DNA of 64,000 nucleotides from Ailanthus altissimus (GCA_946807835.1 OX327683.1:9305001-9369000), one strand, 5' to 3'. Numbered from the stretch's first letter, positions 1 to 14,352 are shown. Numbers and translations are program-made. The notes: generated by a model from the sequence alone, not told the origin.

Positions 1-41
1 ATCTTCCCATGTGGAAAAACAAAAATTTCATCATTATATAC

Positions 42-3000
42 CTCCAACTTTTCCGTCAAAAACACGATGATCAGCAGATAGTGTTAAATTCATCTTTGTA
101 ACAACTGCAGGTATCTCATTTCCTGTATAGAGAATTAGTCCATGTCATAAACATAACTCATTCAATAACTCCAAGCATTTGGAGGCATACTAATACAAAT
201 ACAACAAACGTCTTACCATCGCTTCCAATAACTGGTTCAACAACTTGGCTCCCCCTACCAACAGCAAGGATACCAGCCTAAAACATATATAAGGTAAATT
301 CATTTACAAGAATAAGCAGCAGCATGGCAACATAGACAAGACAAAAGTCTGATAGCAATTCTACGTTTCAAAACAGTAGACCTGTGACACGAACTAGCTG
401 GGTGCTTTCATTATTTAAAAAGTATCAGAAACTATGGTCCAAATAAAAAAAAAGGTTGTTTTCCATGAATTCCAACATGAGTACTATATCTATAAAACAG
501 TGTACCGAGTAACAACGGAAGTGTAAAACAGTGTTAGAAAACCAACTAGTATGGCCTAACCAAACAGTCTCTTTGTTCAGTTAAAAGGATTTGTAATCTT
601 GGACAGAAACATAGCAAAACTACCAAGAAACAATCCTCTAAAATCCAGGAAAAGGCCACCACAAGTAGAGAGACCAGGATTATTTTTAGATAAACCATAT
701 GTATTTATGTTTAACGATCAAGGGAGGTCACCAAATCACATCAAGCACCTTTAGGGCCTTTCCAAAATGATCTATACCCAAACAAGAGAACACAAGAAGA
801 TCATTGAAGTGTTTGGCATGGTCTGTACAGTCTTTACATAAAGTGATAACCAATTTTTTGTATTGAGCCATAGCCCGAGCAACATTAACAGGGGCATCTT
901 GAAACTTCAGATATTCCTAGTTTTATTTTTTATTACACAAAAAGAAGTGGACCTGATGAAACAATTCATATTGTACCATTCAGCAGAGGTATAAAGATGT
1001 TCATATGCATCTCTGAGTACTTTTAAGGATGTTTGAGGTGTGCTTGTGTGCATGTGAGAGAGAGAGAGAGAGAGAGCACCTGTGGCGGATTTATAATTGC
1101 ACAAAAATGGTCCACTGGAAACATGCCCAGGTTTGAAATGCTGCAGAAAAATTAAGAACACTGATCTTTATCTTTCAACAAAAGAGGGGGAAAAAGGAGA
1201 AAAAAATAACAAGGTAACAGGTGATGTGTATATTATGAAGATCACAAAATCATTGAGAAATCTATCCCTTACAATGTCACTGGCTAAATATCTGTATATA
1301 GCCACTAGCAAAACTGGCAGTGAAGGTACAACAAGAAGTCCTTTGCATTCTCTCCTTCATTCTAGACTAAATATGGTCAGGGAACACCAAACAGCCCCCT
1401 CAGTTACTGGTTAATAGTAATTGCTTACACAGTTCAGATCAGCTCTGATCTGGTCACTGGCAAAAGTTTCAAAACAACTTTGACCCTGTTGGCTTTTGTA
1501 TCACAACAATACAATTCCAATACTAGGTGCGATAGAAACTGATAATACATTTTTTTTATTACTTAACAATGGCTACTAAGCCACAGAAGAAAAAATGACA
1601 TGCTTTTCAATTCAATTTATTGGTGTTATTAATGAAGCCAGAGGGCCTACTGATAGTGGACAAAGTGCGAGAACAAATAGAGAGAATCAAATAACTAATA
1701 TTTTCTGTATAGAAGAAATAAAAGATTTTACTTCTGTGTAAAATGGGCACAAATTAACCTACCCACATTGTTTGTAGGTTGCTAACACTTGTACATATGT
1801 AAATATAGTATAACATACATATATACCTGAAAGTGCCCCCTTGGAACTCTTGTGGTGCAAGTTTTCCTGCCCTTGCCTTTTCAGCTAGTTCCTTGACCTG
1901 AAAGTCAAGTAAGTGACTGAAATCAGATATCAACCAAAAGTTAATGGAGGACTAAGAACATTAAACAACTTATATAAATAAATGATAAGAGAAGAAAGTT
2001 TGATGGGAAATATATTCATCAATTTCTAATACTTTAATTTCCAAATTTGGTAAACAATCTTTGAATTATTGCAGAGTTCAGGTTGATCAAATTTTAACAT
2101 AAATTAATACATCTTCTCAAGACCAAGCATATTATGCAATAGATATTTTCATCGTCTCTTGATCTAAAAGCTTGACCTATTATTGTTGGTAGACCTCCAA
2201 CAATGTCATCAAACTGGAAACAGAATAACATTAGAAGTACCTCCATGGAGATTGCAGAAATGGATTTCTGATCTGCATTCCTTATAATGGGGGTCATTAG
2301 TCCCTGTGAAAAAGATAAAGAGTAATAATAAAGTAAAATTTAATGAACTCCAGATGCTGCCTAGACCTATGAAAGAATGAATTATGTAGCATACCTTCTC
2401 AGTAGCAACTGCTATCGATATATCAACAGTATCGCATAAAACCACTTCTCCTTTTTCAGAGTTCCAGTATCCTGCCACATATTTACATGACCTTTATTTT
2501 CATAAATAGAAATAGAAATCATAGATATAAAAATATGGGTACTGGTCGGTTTCAAATAAGACCTGGCGTGGTACAAGAGATTTGGGGTTCAAATTCTGCT
2601 CACAATGGGTTTGGTTGGTTTATATTTGTGTAATTCTTTTTTAAAAGAAACATAGATATAATTATTAGAACACGGAGGATAACGTCGATAGTTGCTCTGC
2701 CAATGTTTTCTTAAGATTCAGTCAAAACTAACAGAGAAATTGCTTAGTTTCACAACAATAAAATAAAAAAGAACACTAAAAATTGAATGACAAAGAGAAG
2801 AGTGGTAAAAAGAAAAACAAACATTCAAAGGTTTAAGTACTCAGGTTATTCATAGCTTTCAAAGATCTAAAATACAGGGAAAGGCATTTAACTTTCTAAG
2901 GTTTAAGTACTCAGGTTATTCATAACTTCCAGGTTCCATTCTGGACTTTGAGCTTATTTTATAAAACATGTCCTAGTTCAGCATCGAAGAATTGTCTTTG

Positions 3001-6000
3001 TAAATACAGTTGGAAGAAATAATCTTCTATCTGTAAAATTAAGTGTGCTTCTGGTCAGCAAGGAAGTTTCTACTTCCAAATACATTAGTAAGCGATCTAT
3101 CTGGATCAGTATAGGAACAACATATATCTTACCATTGGCTTCTGGTACATTTTTTAGAGCAACTGATACAGCTTTGATGACAATGTCATTTACCGAAACT
3201 TTCAAATTATGTTTCTCTGTAAATTAAGAAAGCACTATACAATGAGCAGTCTGCCAAATTTGAAGTGCCAAATAAAACAATAAGAGAACAGATATATTTA
3301 TTCCATACCTTTAAGATCTTTCCTGAAAGAGAGTAGAGGATCAAGTATAACATCTGATAGACACCAATAATAGTCTTTTAGATAAAAGACTAAAGAAGAG
3401 CAAAAAGTTAAAAAAAGAATCTAAACTAACCAATAGAGTTTCAGAACCTGAAGACAAATATAAATGCGGTGTATTCTGTTTTGATTCCAGCAACCTTCTA
3501 GCTATAACCTGCAAACCAACGACAAAGTTAGCTAAATCAACATTCTACTTTCTGAATTTAGTCTGGCTTAAAATACCCCTATCATTGAATATGTTGGTTA
3601 AATGATATTTAAAAGTTTTTCCAACAGCCACGTCTAGAGATAGCAGTTTTTTTTACATGATACTCCAATAATCAGAAGAGAATTCTGAACCTTTAATTTG
3701 TAATATCAATGTATAAATGGTCAGAAAAAAATTGAGAAATGAGCAAAACCTTTTGACTGTTCTCTTCCGACAACAGAAAGGTAGTTGGATAAATAATCAA
3801 CCACGCAAATTTATAGAATGGTCTAAATCCTATACCTTGCCATTAAAATCTTATATAGCAGTATAGATAATTATTTTCTCACATCTTATAATGAAAACGT
3901 TTTTAGAAAATACCATGACATTTTAACAACTATAACCATGCATGTACGAGGCTTCTGTTATACACACAAACTCAACAAGAATGCCTAAGAAAGGAACAGA
4001 ACAACTTTCATTAAACAGCCGAAAACCTTCTTGTACTAATTCAAATGCAGCATTGGTGTGACAAAAAATTAAGCACATCAAACACTTTGTATCACATTGA
4101 TGTTATGTTTTATTCTTCATCTAAAAGAAAAAGGTATCCTTAGAGTGTGGGATAAGATATAATTTGACTTCTAGTTATGGCATTACGGGTTTGTGTAATC
4201 TGTCAGGTGCAGGTTTCCAATCTTTTTGGAAGTAATAATTTGCAAGCGTACAATAAGAAGTAAACAGGTTCTCACCAATGACTTTACCTTGCGAATTTGA
4301 GTATTGGGTAAATCTTCAAAAGAATCTGACTGCTGCAAATGAGATTTTGACCCTGGGGACACCACGGTTGAAGTCCATCCCTGGGTTTGAGGAGATGGAG
4401 ATTTCTTCTCTGCAGGTGAAGCACTTTTTGAAGATATGTTTCCTGACTTAATTGCAGCCAAAACATCTCCTTTGAGTAGAGTACCATAAGGACCTGATGC
4501 CTTCAAAGATGATGCATCCAATCCATGTTCTGAAATAAGCAATTTAGCTGCGGGACTGATCTTTGTAAAACTTCCTTTTAGCACTCCAACTTCATCTTTA
4601 GAATCATGGTGGGTTGCTTTTTCCCCTTTGACCTCTGCACCACTGTTAACAGAACTCTTCACAGTTTGAATATCACCTGGATCTTCAACCTTGCAAAACA
4701 AAAAACATTCTTTGTCCCATATGCCTAAAGTGATTCTATTCAAATGCAAATACAGAAAAGAACTTAATATAATATTTTCATTTAACATCAGCCTAAAAGA
4801 TACTGACATCAAATTATACCTACAACTTGCACTATGAGGTGAATAATTTTTTTTTCTACAAATCGTGGGAAGCTAAGTATATTAACAACTTACTGTTATA
4901 GCGATAGGTTGCCCCACAGCCACATCCTTTGAACCTTCGGGTACTAGTATCTTTGCCAAGTACCTATCCCAAACAATTTCCGTCAGATAGTAAGCAAAGG
5001 TATCAGTCAATGCCCCATATATTCATAATTGATTAAAGCTCATTCAATTCATTGTTGAATTTATATCTTAAAAATTATCTTAAACCAGCATAGTATTATC
5101 ATTTGATCCAAACACTTAAAACTGCATATGGTCCTAATAAAGGGAAAAAGAAAGCTGCTTTTGCATACTTGAATTTAGAGTGAAATATTACAATCTTTAA
5201 CAGTTAAATGACTTCAAAATGAACCCCTCGCATAGCTTGTTTACTCAGACACAGAATTTTAAAAACCACTAGTGAGGCGCCCTTCAAAGTGAAGGCCCCA
5301 CATGCACTAGGGCTTGGGAAGCAAATGAAAGTATGAGTTAAGAAAGTTGAGGCACTTCTACTCCTATGAAGGCTTTTCGCATGTCAACCAAAAGAGCATA
5401 TGCTTTACATGACACAAGAGCTCTCTCTTCATATGTCTTAACCAAAGCATAAAACACAAGTAAAGCAATGAAAAGAATTAGATTATAAATTCTAAGCAAA
5501 CTTCTCAACATTTTTCATCTAATTTCTCATTCAAGCTAGCCCGTGTATCAACTACTATACTAGGCATGCATCAAAGGGACCCAAACTCAGAGAAAGCAAT
5601 AGACAAAATCCCCTTCGTAACCACATTTCTGTGGGCAATGGTTTCTAAGGAATTTCATGATAATTAGTTCTTCATTTATGAAATCTGGAATGCTGTCTAA
5701 GATTAACTTTTTAGAATTTGTTAATGTGCAAATGTTAAACATGTTATCTTTTCATTACTGGTTCACCCATAGTGAAATATTTCTTTGGTCAACTCGCTAC
5801 TCAAGAACCATGAGTACACTAAGAATATTCTCTATTGCATGTGTAACATAGCAATAACATGTTTTCTTTGCTAAAATTTTCTTGTTACCTATCAAAAAAA
5901 AAAAACCAGAAATATAGCAATAAGACCACGGAAAATTTTCATTTACATATCCACAATGCAAGCTTATTACTTTGCTCTAAAGCTTTTAAGTTAGATTTGA

Positions 6001-9000
6001 AGTTCTATCTTCTTCTCCTTTCTTCTTTTTGTTCTTTTCCTTTTCAAAAAGTTTCTGTAGAGAAGTTGTTTGCAATGCATAGAGGGTCTGCCCAACACTT
6101 TGGTAGGGCTTATTTCATTCACACATAGATCGAAAGAAGATAGCAAATAATTACCATAACAGCAATCAAGACTGAAAATAATTATCAAATCAATCACCAC
6201 ACAGATGCAGACTGTGTTTTCATGTCAAATTTAACATTAGCCAAACCACGTATACTCCCAACAGAGAGGCTGAGCAGAATACCCACCTCTAAAACTTCTT
6301 TCTCAGGGTACAAACAATGAAACTCCAAAAGAAGAAAGAATGTTACCCCTCTTCAAGACTCTCGAATTCAAGGGTTGCTTTGTCTGTCTCTATCTCACAT
6401 ATCACATCTCCCACTTCTATCTGTCAAATTAAGACATTAACAAACAGAACATGTTGCATGCTCAATAACTTAGATTTTACATATTCACTCAATTAGATGG
6501 AGAAAACATTTAACATGTTCAATAACTCAACAAACTAACCTTGTCTCCTTCATTCTTTTTCCACTTAGCGATATTACCCTGGTTCTGCAGAAGAAGACAT
6601 TAAAAAACAATTTTAAGCTCTGAGCTGAAAAAAAGACAAAATCTTAATCCCAACTTTCTTACCATTGTTGGAGATAGTGCTGGCATTCCAAGAACTATAT
6701 GAGGGGGAAGTTCCGATGTGTTAATCTTAACAGAACTTGTTTCATCTGTTGCTTCTTTTTTAACATCATGACGAGTTGAATCTTGTTTGTTAACCTCTGC
6801 TCCACCACCAATGGTAGCAGGGACATTTTGGATATCATCTACATCCTCAACCTTGTGAATCATAAGAATGAGTGTTAACAATCTGCTAACTGGATGGTTG
6901 ATCTTCTTAACAGAGAGTATGAGAAATCACAAAAAGTATTTCACTATATCAAAAGGTACTGACAAAAACAGAAATATAAAGCAATGTTTGAAAGATATCA
7001 AATTAGCCTGAGAGGACTGCGATATAATAATAATTACTCAGAAAGCTTAGGAAAGAGCTTGCAGTATATAGCAAAAGGAAGGAAAAGAGAAGCAAAGGAA
7101 AATATAGAAAATGTGCTGAGGCATACATATCAGATAAGTTAATGCCATTGAAGGCAGGGTTTTTATTTTCAAATCAAATTATCTGTACATCTAGGCACAA
7201 TACTGAATAAAATAGAATATAGCAACTTAAGTTCAGGATTATCACAGTTTACCATTATTGCAATAGCTTGTCCCACAGGCACATCTTTTGAACCTTCAGG
7301 TACTAGTATCTTAGCCAAATACCTGTAAAAGACATTCAACCAATAAATCATTCCCAAAACATTCAAGAATGGATTGTCATAATCAGGTATCAGATTTGTG
7401 CATGTCCTTCCTCTGGTCAAAATTAATGACGCGTTGTATACAACAAAAGGAATTTGAGGAAAGCATCTCCAAAGAAGATAATTGCTCTTAGACAAGAAAA
7501 GGGAAACGGACAGACAACTCATGGGAGAAACAAATCCCAAAATAGTATATTATGACAGCATTCTCATGTAAATTCACTAAACCTGAGATAAAGAATGAAA
7601 CCAAGAAAATGCAATGACTATTGTCGATCGTAGAATATGACTTAAAAGCATCAAATGAAGGGAGAAAAAAAGAAAATAAAAGAGGATAAGTCCAGAGATT
7701 TACCCCTCTTCAAGACATTCAAACTCAAGTGTAGCTTTGTCTGTCTCTATTTCACATAATACATCACCAACTTCTATCTGTAAGATTGGGCCAACAGAAA
7801 TCAACAAATTATTTAGCCTATGTATAAGAAAGGGCTTATTTTTTAATAATCTTTAAATCATATGATACATGGACAAAACTGACTTCACAATTTCCATTTT
7901 ATCACTCACCTTATCTCCTTCTTTCTTCCTCCATTTTGCGATGTTACCTTGATTCTGCACAAGAGCAACAAGCATGCAACCTTGACTTCAGGTGGGAAAG
8001 AAGAATATCTACCTAAAAGAAGGTAAGGCAAATGGTGCAATTTATAACCTTCCAATAATCTTACCATCGTAGGAGACAAAGCTGGCATTCCCAGGACAGT
8101 ATGCGAAGGAAGCTCTGCAGCAATAAGCTCAGTAAGAAATATGGCCCAAGCAGGTATAAGAAAATCCTCTTTATACAGAATGATGGATCAACTGTTAGAT
8201 ATGACACTAAGAACTACACATAATTCCTAGTGAAAATATTGGCATTAAGTTTATATGGATATTTTGAAAAAATGGCAAGCTTGATCTTATATAAGGGGAA
8301 CATGCTCTGGGATTGCCTAGAGTCTAAACATAACACCTAACCAGGGGCAACTTCCAACTCTACACCACATTATTTACTTCAGACTCCGTCTCAGTTATTG
8401 TTAAGATTTTTATGCACAATGTAAGCCGGAAGGTAGTTGATCACCCAAAACTAAATTACCACTAAACCCACTTAACTAGTGCCAGAACTGGAATTATGGG
8501 ATAAACAGTAAGCTTCCCTCGAATTCACTCTACCCAAGGAAGTCTGATATCTAATGTTTTCACAGAAACATATTTCTGCAGATTATAATTTATCGGAACT
8601 CCTAGTGAATTAAGATTGTAATTTGAAATAAGAGGCACTTAATCCTTGCTGAACACTTTATCAAACATATCAAAATATATAATAAAAGGTCAAAGCCCAA
8701 GCATCTAGCAATATTACATGAGCAGGCAGGAAGGATCTAGCCCAGCTACTTCTATCAGTCTGGACCACAGGCTAAGCTGCTCAATTATTAGCACCCTTAC
8801 TTATACCTAAATTGGATGACGACTCACATACCTCCAACAATAATTGCTAATCCTAGCAAACTCTTCTCTTCATGAATGTATTCCTAACAGTATATAGGAA
8901 GTTTCATATGATCCTGGTATATTATACAAGACCATACCAGCTTTGCAATACTCTGGTGTCATGAACCCAGCAGCTCAAAAGGAAACAGGCATGAAATCAA

Positions 9001-10448
9001 GTAAGCTCCCTTAGACCACAATTGTTAACTTCTTAGATGTCATAAAGGGGGAACTAAAAATCAGATAAAAATGATATATACCTGAAGACGAGAAATGTCG
9101 AACTCCAATTTGCATCTGCCAGATGACAAACAGCATCAGAAAACAGCCTCAATGCAAATTGGTACAATTAATGTTAACAATAACTTTAAATGCTAACCTT
9201 AAGCTTTAAAGCGCTATTATTTACTCCAGTGACCAAAGTTGAGGATGTAGGTCTGGTGAATATAGTCATCAACAAATTGTCAACACAAAGAAAACACCAA
9301 AATAGCAGAAAGTATGACTAAACAAGTAAAAAATTGCAACCTGCGAAGCATAAAAGAACACCCTAAACAAATTTTATAGATGTGCGTAATTCACTAAATG
9401 AAAACATCTATCTTACATAATAAACAAAAACTTGAGGTCAGAAAATATATTGAATCCAACTTAACCTTCAATTAGAGTCATATGGATGATGAACAATGTA
9501 AACCAACATAAGAAATGATAAGTCAGTAGGCGCAAACCTCAACAAACTGCCATTTCCATCCACAAAATAGTTTTGCCCAGTTGAACTGCTGCATCAGAGA
9601 GTTGATAAGCAAAAGAACAAGGGAAGATAACTTGAGAATTCACATTCACAGAAACATTGAATCTGCAAAAGGAAAACTAAAATGCACTAGGAACACTTAA
9701 GACAACCTAATCAAATTTTTCTATAGGACTATATATGTCTAAAAAAAATTTCTCAAGCACCTAGATGCTCAGTCAGTCTCGAATTCAAGATCATTTTCTA
9801 AATAATATCATCACACCACGTTAGACGGCCCAAACTGCTAAAAGAATTTTTTTTTTTAAATGATAGGAAAAAATGAGTGCCACAAGAAAAATAGTGCTTG
9901 TGATGAACAAGCGATTGCAGATTAGCAGAAACTTTTAAATGCATTACTCCAACATGCCTAGTGACAATGTTCCAGAATTTCAATGTTTAAAGAAATGCAC
10001 TGAAAGCGTGAATTTCTAGTATTAATTTCAATTAATGCAGAAAATTTTCAACCATGTTGAAGTTAATAGGGATAAATATTCTTAAATAAAACAGAAAGAA
10101 CTCTTATTAAATTTGGCTAGAATTAGAAAAGAGTATTTTCAGTGATAAAATTTGACTGTTATTATTGTAAGAGTCTCTTCCTTGGCAAGATATTTGAAAT
10201 ATTAAGTGTAATTGATCACAATTCACATAAAACTCGTATTTAAATCAAATTCAACACAATTAAGTATTACAATAACTAAAATGAATCTCATAAAGCAATC
10301 CAGAATCTGTATAAAGAGGAAAATGAATGAAGAAAGAATACTAAGCGGACGAAGTGGCGGAGGAGGAGGAAGAGACAAGGCGGCGGCGAGCTCTGAGGAG
10401 CGACGGAGCACGGGCGATCACTGGTTGTCGAAGCCGTGAAAGCGCCAT
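42..10448 (-). CDS. LTA3: Dihydrolipoyl acetyltransferase (E2) of mitochondrial pyruvate dehydrogenase complex, two-lipoyl type; 3' end off window
   Basis: Transfers acetyl groups from lipoamide to CoA in the mitochondrial PDH core. Exons in transcript order: 10448-10342, 9588-9538, 9252-9198, 9115-9082, 8114-8065, 7954-7910, 7777-7704, 7322-7253, 6851-6663, 6584-6540, 6420-6347, 4963-4894, 4689-4288, 3508-3448, 3353-3309, 3216-3133, 2471-2395, 2303-2241, 1897-1827, 1140-1080, 277-217, 122-42. These give 623 residues in one frame. The start [10 protein letters not shown] opens an Arg/Ser-rich presequence. Lipoyl domain 1 spans about 84-162 with lysine 128 in ETDKAT. Lipoyl domain 2 spans about 217-288 with lysine 254. 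A subunit-binding domain lies at about 333-370 and the catalytic domain runs from about 420 to the end, with DHRVFDG at 614-620 (His615, Asp619). The family length is about 637 residues, so only about 20 C-terminal residues should be missing, beyond position 1. No frame breaks were seen. Exon edges were placed by eye from GT-AG sites and the conserved protein. Confidence 0.93.
1052..1074. repeat. GA dinucleotide microsatellite
   Basis: A run of GA dinucleotides lies just downstream, in the transcript sense, of the donor of the exon at 1140-1080, so it is intronic. Confidence 0.85.
2531..2650 (+). mobile_element. SINE-like retroposon in an E2-gene intron
   Basis: A 120-bp insertion lies in the intron between exons ending at 3133 and starting at 2471. 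The 11-base sequence CATAGATATAA occurs exactly on both sides (2520-2530 and 2651-2661), as expected of a target-site duplication. Inside is a pol III B-box-like motif GGTTCAAATTC (2586-2596), an upstream A-box-like TGGCGTGGTA, and a 3' end rich in T. It is antisense to the host gene. The family is not identified. Confidence 0.6.
2828..2924. repeat. Short direct duplication in an E2-gene intron
   Basis: A 27-base sequence beginning AAGGTTTAAGTACTCAGG is present at 2828-2854 and again, identical, at 2898-2924, with a period of 70 bases. It looks like a small local duplication of intron sequence. Confidence 0.7.
5858..5913 (+). mobile_element. Tiny 5'-truncated retroposed tail in an E2-gene intron
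   Basis: A 56-base insert ends in TTGTTACCTATC followed by an A run, which resembles the 3' ends of plant L1 elements. It is flanked by identical 10-base copies of ATAGCAATAA at 5848-5857 and 5914-5923. Eight non-A bases lie between the A run and the right duplication, which is untidy for a retroposon, so the call is tentative. Confidence 0.35.
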
Positions 10449-10525
10449 CGCTGCTATAAGTCTCAGTCAAAATCAAATGAGATCTTAGATTGTTTGTTTC
10501 TCTAGAAATGGTTCTTCGGAGGTTC

Positions 10526-10533
10526 TATTTATA
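10526..10533 (-). promoter_or_regulatory. TATA box of the E2 (LTA3-like) gene
   Basis: The minus strand reads TATAAATA here, 78 bases upstream of the chosen ATG at 10448. This implies transcription starting near 10500 and a 5' leader of about 50 bases. The consensus match and spacing are seen in the sequence. Promoter use is inferred. Confidence 0.55.
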
Positions 10534-10536
10534 TAC

Positions 10537-11759
10537 ATGGGCATTAACTGACTTTTAAATATACTTAAAATTGCTACTTGGGTTTAGAAAATCAATTTCT
10601 ATTTCAAATTAAAAATATAAATAACATTGAAGAACTAGATTTGTATTATTATTATTAAAAATGTTCTAAATACTTGAATTTTTTTTTTTTTTTTTGCTTG
10701 TATTAATATTGGTTGATCATGAAAGATAATAATTATTTTATGAGATAAATATTTTTTAAAAGTCAGTATTTTAAAATTTTATTTCAAAATTAAAAAAAAA
10801 TATTAAGTACATTTTAAGAGTTCTTGATATATATTGTTGGTAGAATATTCTTTTATTAACAAAAAAATCTTCACCTTATTTTATTTTATTTTATATATTA
10901 TAGGTTACAGCCGCCATATGTTGACCGAAAACTTACCAAACAGATGCCACGTCGGTATTTATATATATATATATATCCCTTTTTTTTTTTCTGAAGAAAT
11001 AAAACATGAACAAGTGCAATAGAAATCTGAAGCAATTGAATTACAAAATCCATTATGCTCCTTGCTGAAAGAAAAACAATCCCTAACTATGATCAGGTAA
11101 AACATAGAACTTAAGACACCAAATCTGTTGACACCCAGGGGGACAACTTTGTGTTGCTCAACCGTACGCAACCAATCCCCCAAAATGCCTAATTAAAACA
11201 GTTGATCATAATCGTCTTTTTATGTTTATTCATGTTCCAGAATTCAACGATAAGAAGTTAAATTACGGAGATGAAAGATAAAAAGAATGAACAAAAAAAA
11301 AATAAGAATTAATCTTATAAGATATAAAATTTTATGTGGTTCACTAATTATTTATGTTTATGTAAATTCTTATATCGTACGTGATTGATTCTTATTTTTC
11401 ATTTCTTTTCTTAATTTTTTAATTTTATAATTTAAATTTTTTGTGGATAAATTCTCTAACAAATTTATATTGAAATTAGGTTAATTTAATCGTAGCATCT
11501 CATAGCATCTCACAAGTACGAAGTTAAAAAATTTAATAAATTCAAAAATTTTAATTTATGGAAGGTAAAAGTAATGACTTTATTAATGAGTAAAGAGCTC
11601 GACTTTACTTTTAGAAAACTCCAATCCCAACCAATGGTAAAAAGAAACTTAAGACATTAAAATTTGACCTAAATTGTGAGTCCATTCAAAAAAAAAAAAA
11701 CTCATAGTATAATTATGTTGTCATTGAGTAACGAGGTTTTGAGAGAAGTTATTTGAAAG
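10537..11759. other. Upstream spacer of the E2 gene, no gene seen
   Basis: This AT-rich spacer holds poly-T (10680-10695), an AT microsatellite (about 10962-10974) and A runs. Short ORFs here show no conserved motif. It ends where copia gag similarity begins. Confidence 0.6.
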
Positions 11760-14352
11760 AAAACTGCAATTTGTCTTTAGAAGAAACTTAATTATTTGTA
11801 TATGATTAAGTTCTTTGCAAATTGATTGTATATCAAAAAGTTGTATTAATTATCTACAATTGAAGGTTCTTCGATTAAAAGTCATATTAATACCTTTAAA
11901 AAGATTATTATTGATCTTTAAACGATTGATGTCAAAATTAATGATGAAGACAATGCAATAATCTTATTGAGTTCTATACCAACAAACTCTGAACACTTCA
12001 TTAATACACTTTTTTATGGCAGGGAGTTCTTAATGATGATTGATGTTAAAGTCTCTTTAAACTCAAAATAATTAGGAAAAAGACCAGAGCCTAATACTAC
12101 AGAAGGGTTCACTGCAAGAGAAAGATTAAGAATAGAAAAGAGAAATAAAAAAAAATTAAAATGAAAGTCAAGTGGCAAATATAAAAAGTGTTATTGTTGT
12201 AAAAAAAGAATAGCACATCATAAGGAGTTATCTAGAAATGAAGAATAAGACGAAGGACAAGAAATTAAAAGAAGGTAATGTTACAATATCTTATGAAGAA
12301 GGTTATGAACGTGCAGAAACCTTAGAGCTTCTAATGGAAAAATAAAACATTGGTAAATAGATATTTGATTCTAACTATACTTTCTATATATGTCTTGATA
12401 AAATTTTATTTACCAATTATTAGTCCATTAATAATGAAAAGGTATTATTAGGTAATAACATGGCTTGTCAAGCCATTAAAATTGGTAGTATAAAAGTTGA
12501 AATTGCATGATGAAAAAGTTAGAGAGTTACTAGATGCTAAACATGTTCTAATCTTAAAAAGAACTTAGTTTCTCTGATTAAGGGTTAGTCATTCAGTCAG
12601 AGTTGAAAATGGAATACTTATGATTAAAGGTTCTATAGCAGTAAAAGGGTAAGAAGCACAATGAGTTGTTATATGTTGCTTAGAGAGGCAGTTATTGATT
12701 TTGCATTTGTTTCTGTTGATTTTGAAGATATGCAAACCAAGTTATGACATATGAGATCAGCTCATCTAAGTGACAAATGTCTCAAAGAATTATATAATCA
12801 ATGTGCTTTTGGCAAGGAAAAGATTTAACCAATGGGATTTGTCAGCATTGTGTACTTAGGAAAGCTCATAGAGTTAAATTTAACACTGGGGGAACACAAA
12901 ACTCAAAGCTACTCTAGATTATATACATTTAGATCTTTGGAGGCTTGCTTAAACTGTAGTGGTGCTAAGTGTTTTTTTTATGTTCATAGATGACTATTTA
13001 AAAAAGTTGAGAGTGTATGTGTTAAAAAGTAAAGAATAGGTGTTTGAGACATTCAAAACCTAGAAAGTACTTATTAAGAATCAAACTAGTAAGAGAATTA
13101 AGAGATTTATGATACATAATGGTCTTTAGTTCTATAATACTGAGTTTAATAAGTTTTGTGCTAAATATGATATTGTGAAGTATAAAACAGTGAGATCAAC
13201 ACCATAATGAAATGGTCTTGTAAAAATGATGAATAAGAACTTACTTAGGAGAGTAAGATGTATGCTGACCAATGCAGGATTGCCTAAAGCAATTTGAGTT
13301 GAGGCATTAGTCACAACAGCTTACTTGATCAATAATAGTCACTCATCAATGATTGGTTTTATGACACTAAAAGAAAATTGATTAGGCAGTACTTTAAAGT
13401 ATGATCACCTGAAGGTATTTGGTTGTCTTACATTTGTACACATTAAACAAGGGAAATTAAAACTTAGAGCCCTGAAATGAATGTTCATTGGATATATAGA
13501 AAGTGTCAAAAAATACAAAGATTGGTGTACTAAACTGAAGCTACCAAATAGTATCATTAGTAGAGATTTGACATTTAATGAGTCAACTTTGTTAAAAACT
13601 AAACCGAATTCAGAAGTGAAAAAGTTAGAGTTTGTGCCGACAACAATTTCAACATCAGAAACTGTACAAATTGAAATGGAACATGATTTGGGACCTGATA
13701 TGTACCCAGGTCAACTCTTTAGAGAGACAACACTTAAAGATGGACAATAGACACTAGTAAGTACCTTGAAGACCACCCAAAAATAGACTAGAACTCTCGA
13801 AAAGAATTTGAAGAGTACCAGCTAACCAAAGATAGGCTAAGGAGGACGATTAGCCATTAATTAGTTATGCTCATACAGATTTGATAGTTCATGCTTTCAA
13901 TATAGCTTACACTATTGAGTATGATGAGTCTAAGATATATAAAGAGGCTATAAGAGGTGGAATAATAAGTGCCAGCAAGATATGGAGGATGAGATTCTCT
14001 AAAAATGAATAAGACATAAAAATTAGTGGTTAGACCTGAAAATAAGAGATTAGTTGAATGCAAATGTGTTTACAAGGTCAATGAAAGGATCCTAAATGTT
14101 GAGCCTTTAAGATTTAACGTTAGGTTAGTTGCATAAGACTTCACTCAATAAGAGTGGATTGATTTTCATGAGTTTTTTTCTCCTGTAGTCAAGAATTCAT
14201 CAATAAGGATCTTATTGGTCATGTGTGTAAATAAGAGTTTGCATTTAAAGCAAATAAATGTTAAAACTACATTTCTTCACGAAGATATTGAAGAAAAGAT
14301 ATACATATCATAGCCACAAGATTTTAAAGAACTTGAGAAAGATGATCATGTT

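Noticed and set aside
10212..10476. Several overlapping ORFs near the E2 start
   Set aside because: Only the frame [10 protein letters not shown] with a donor at 10341 joins the downstream lipoyl exons. The others are shadows of that exon and its intron.
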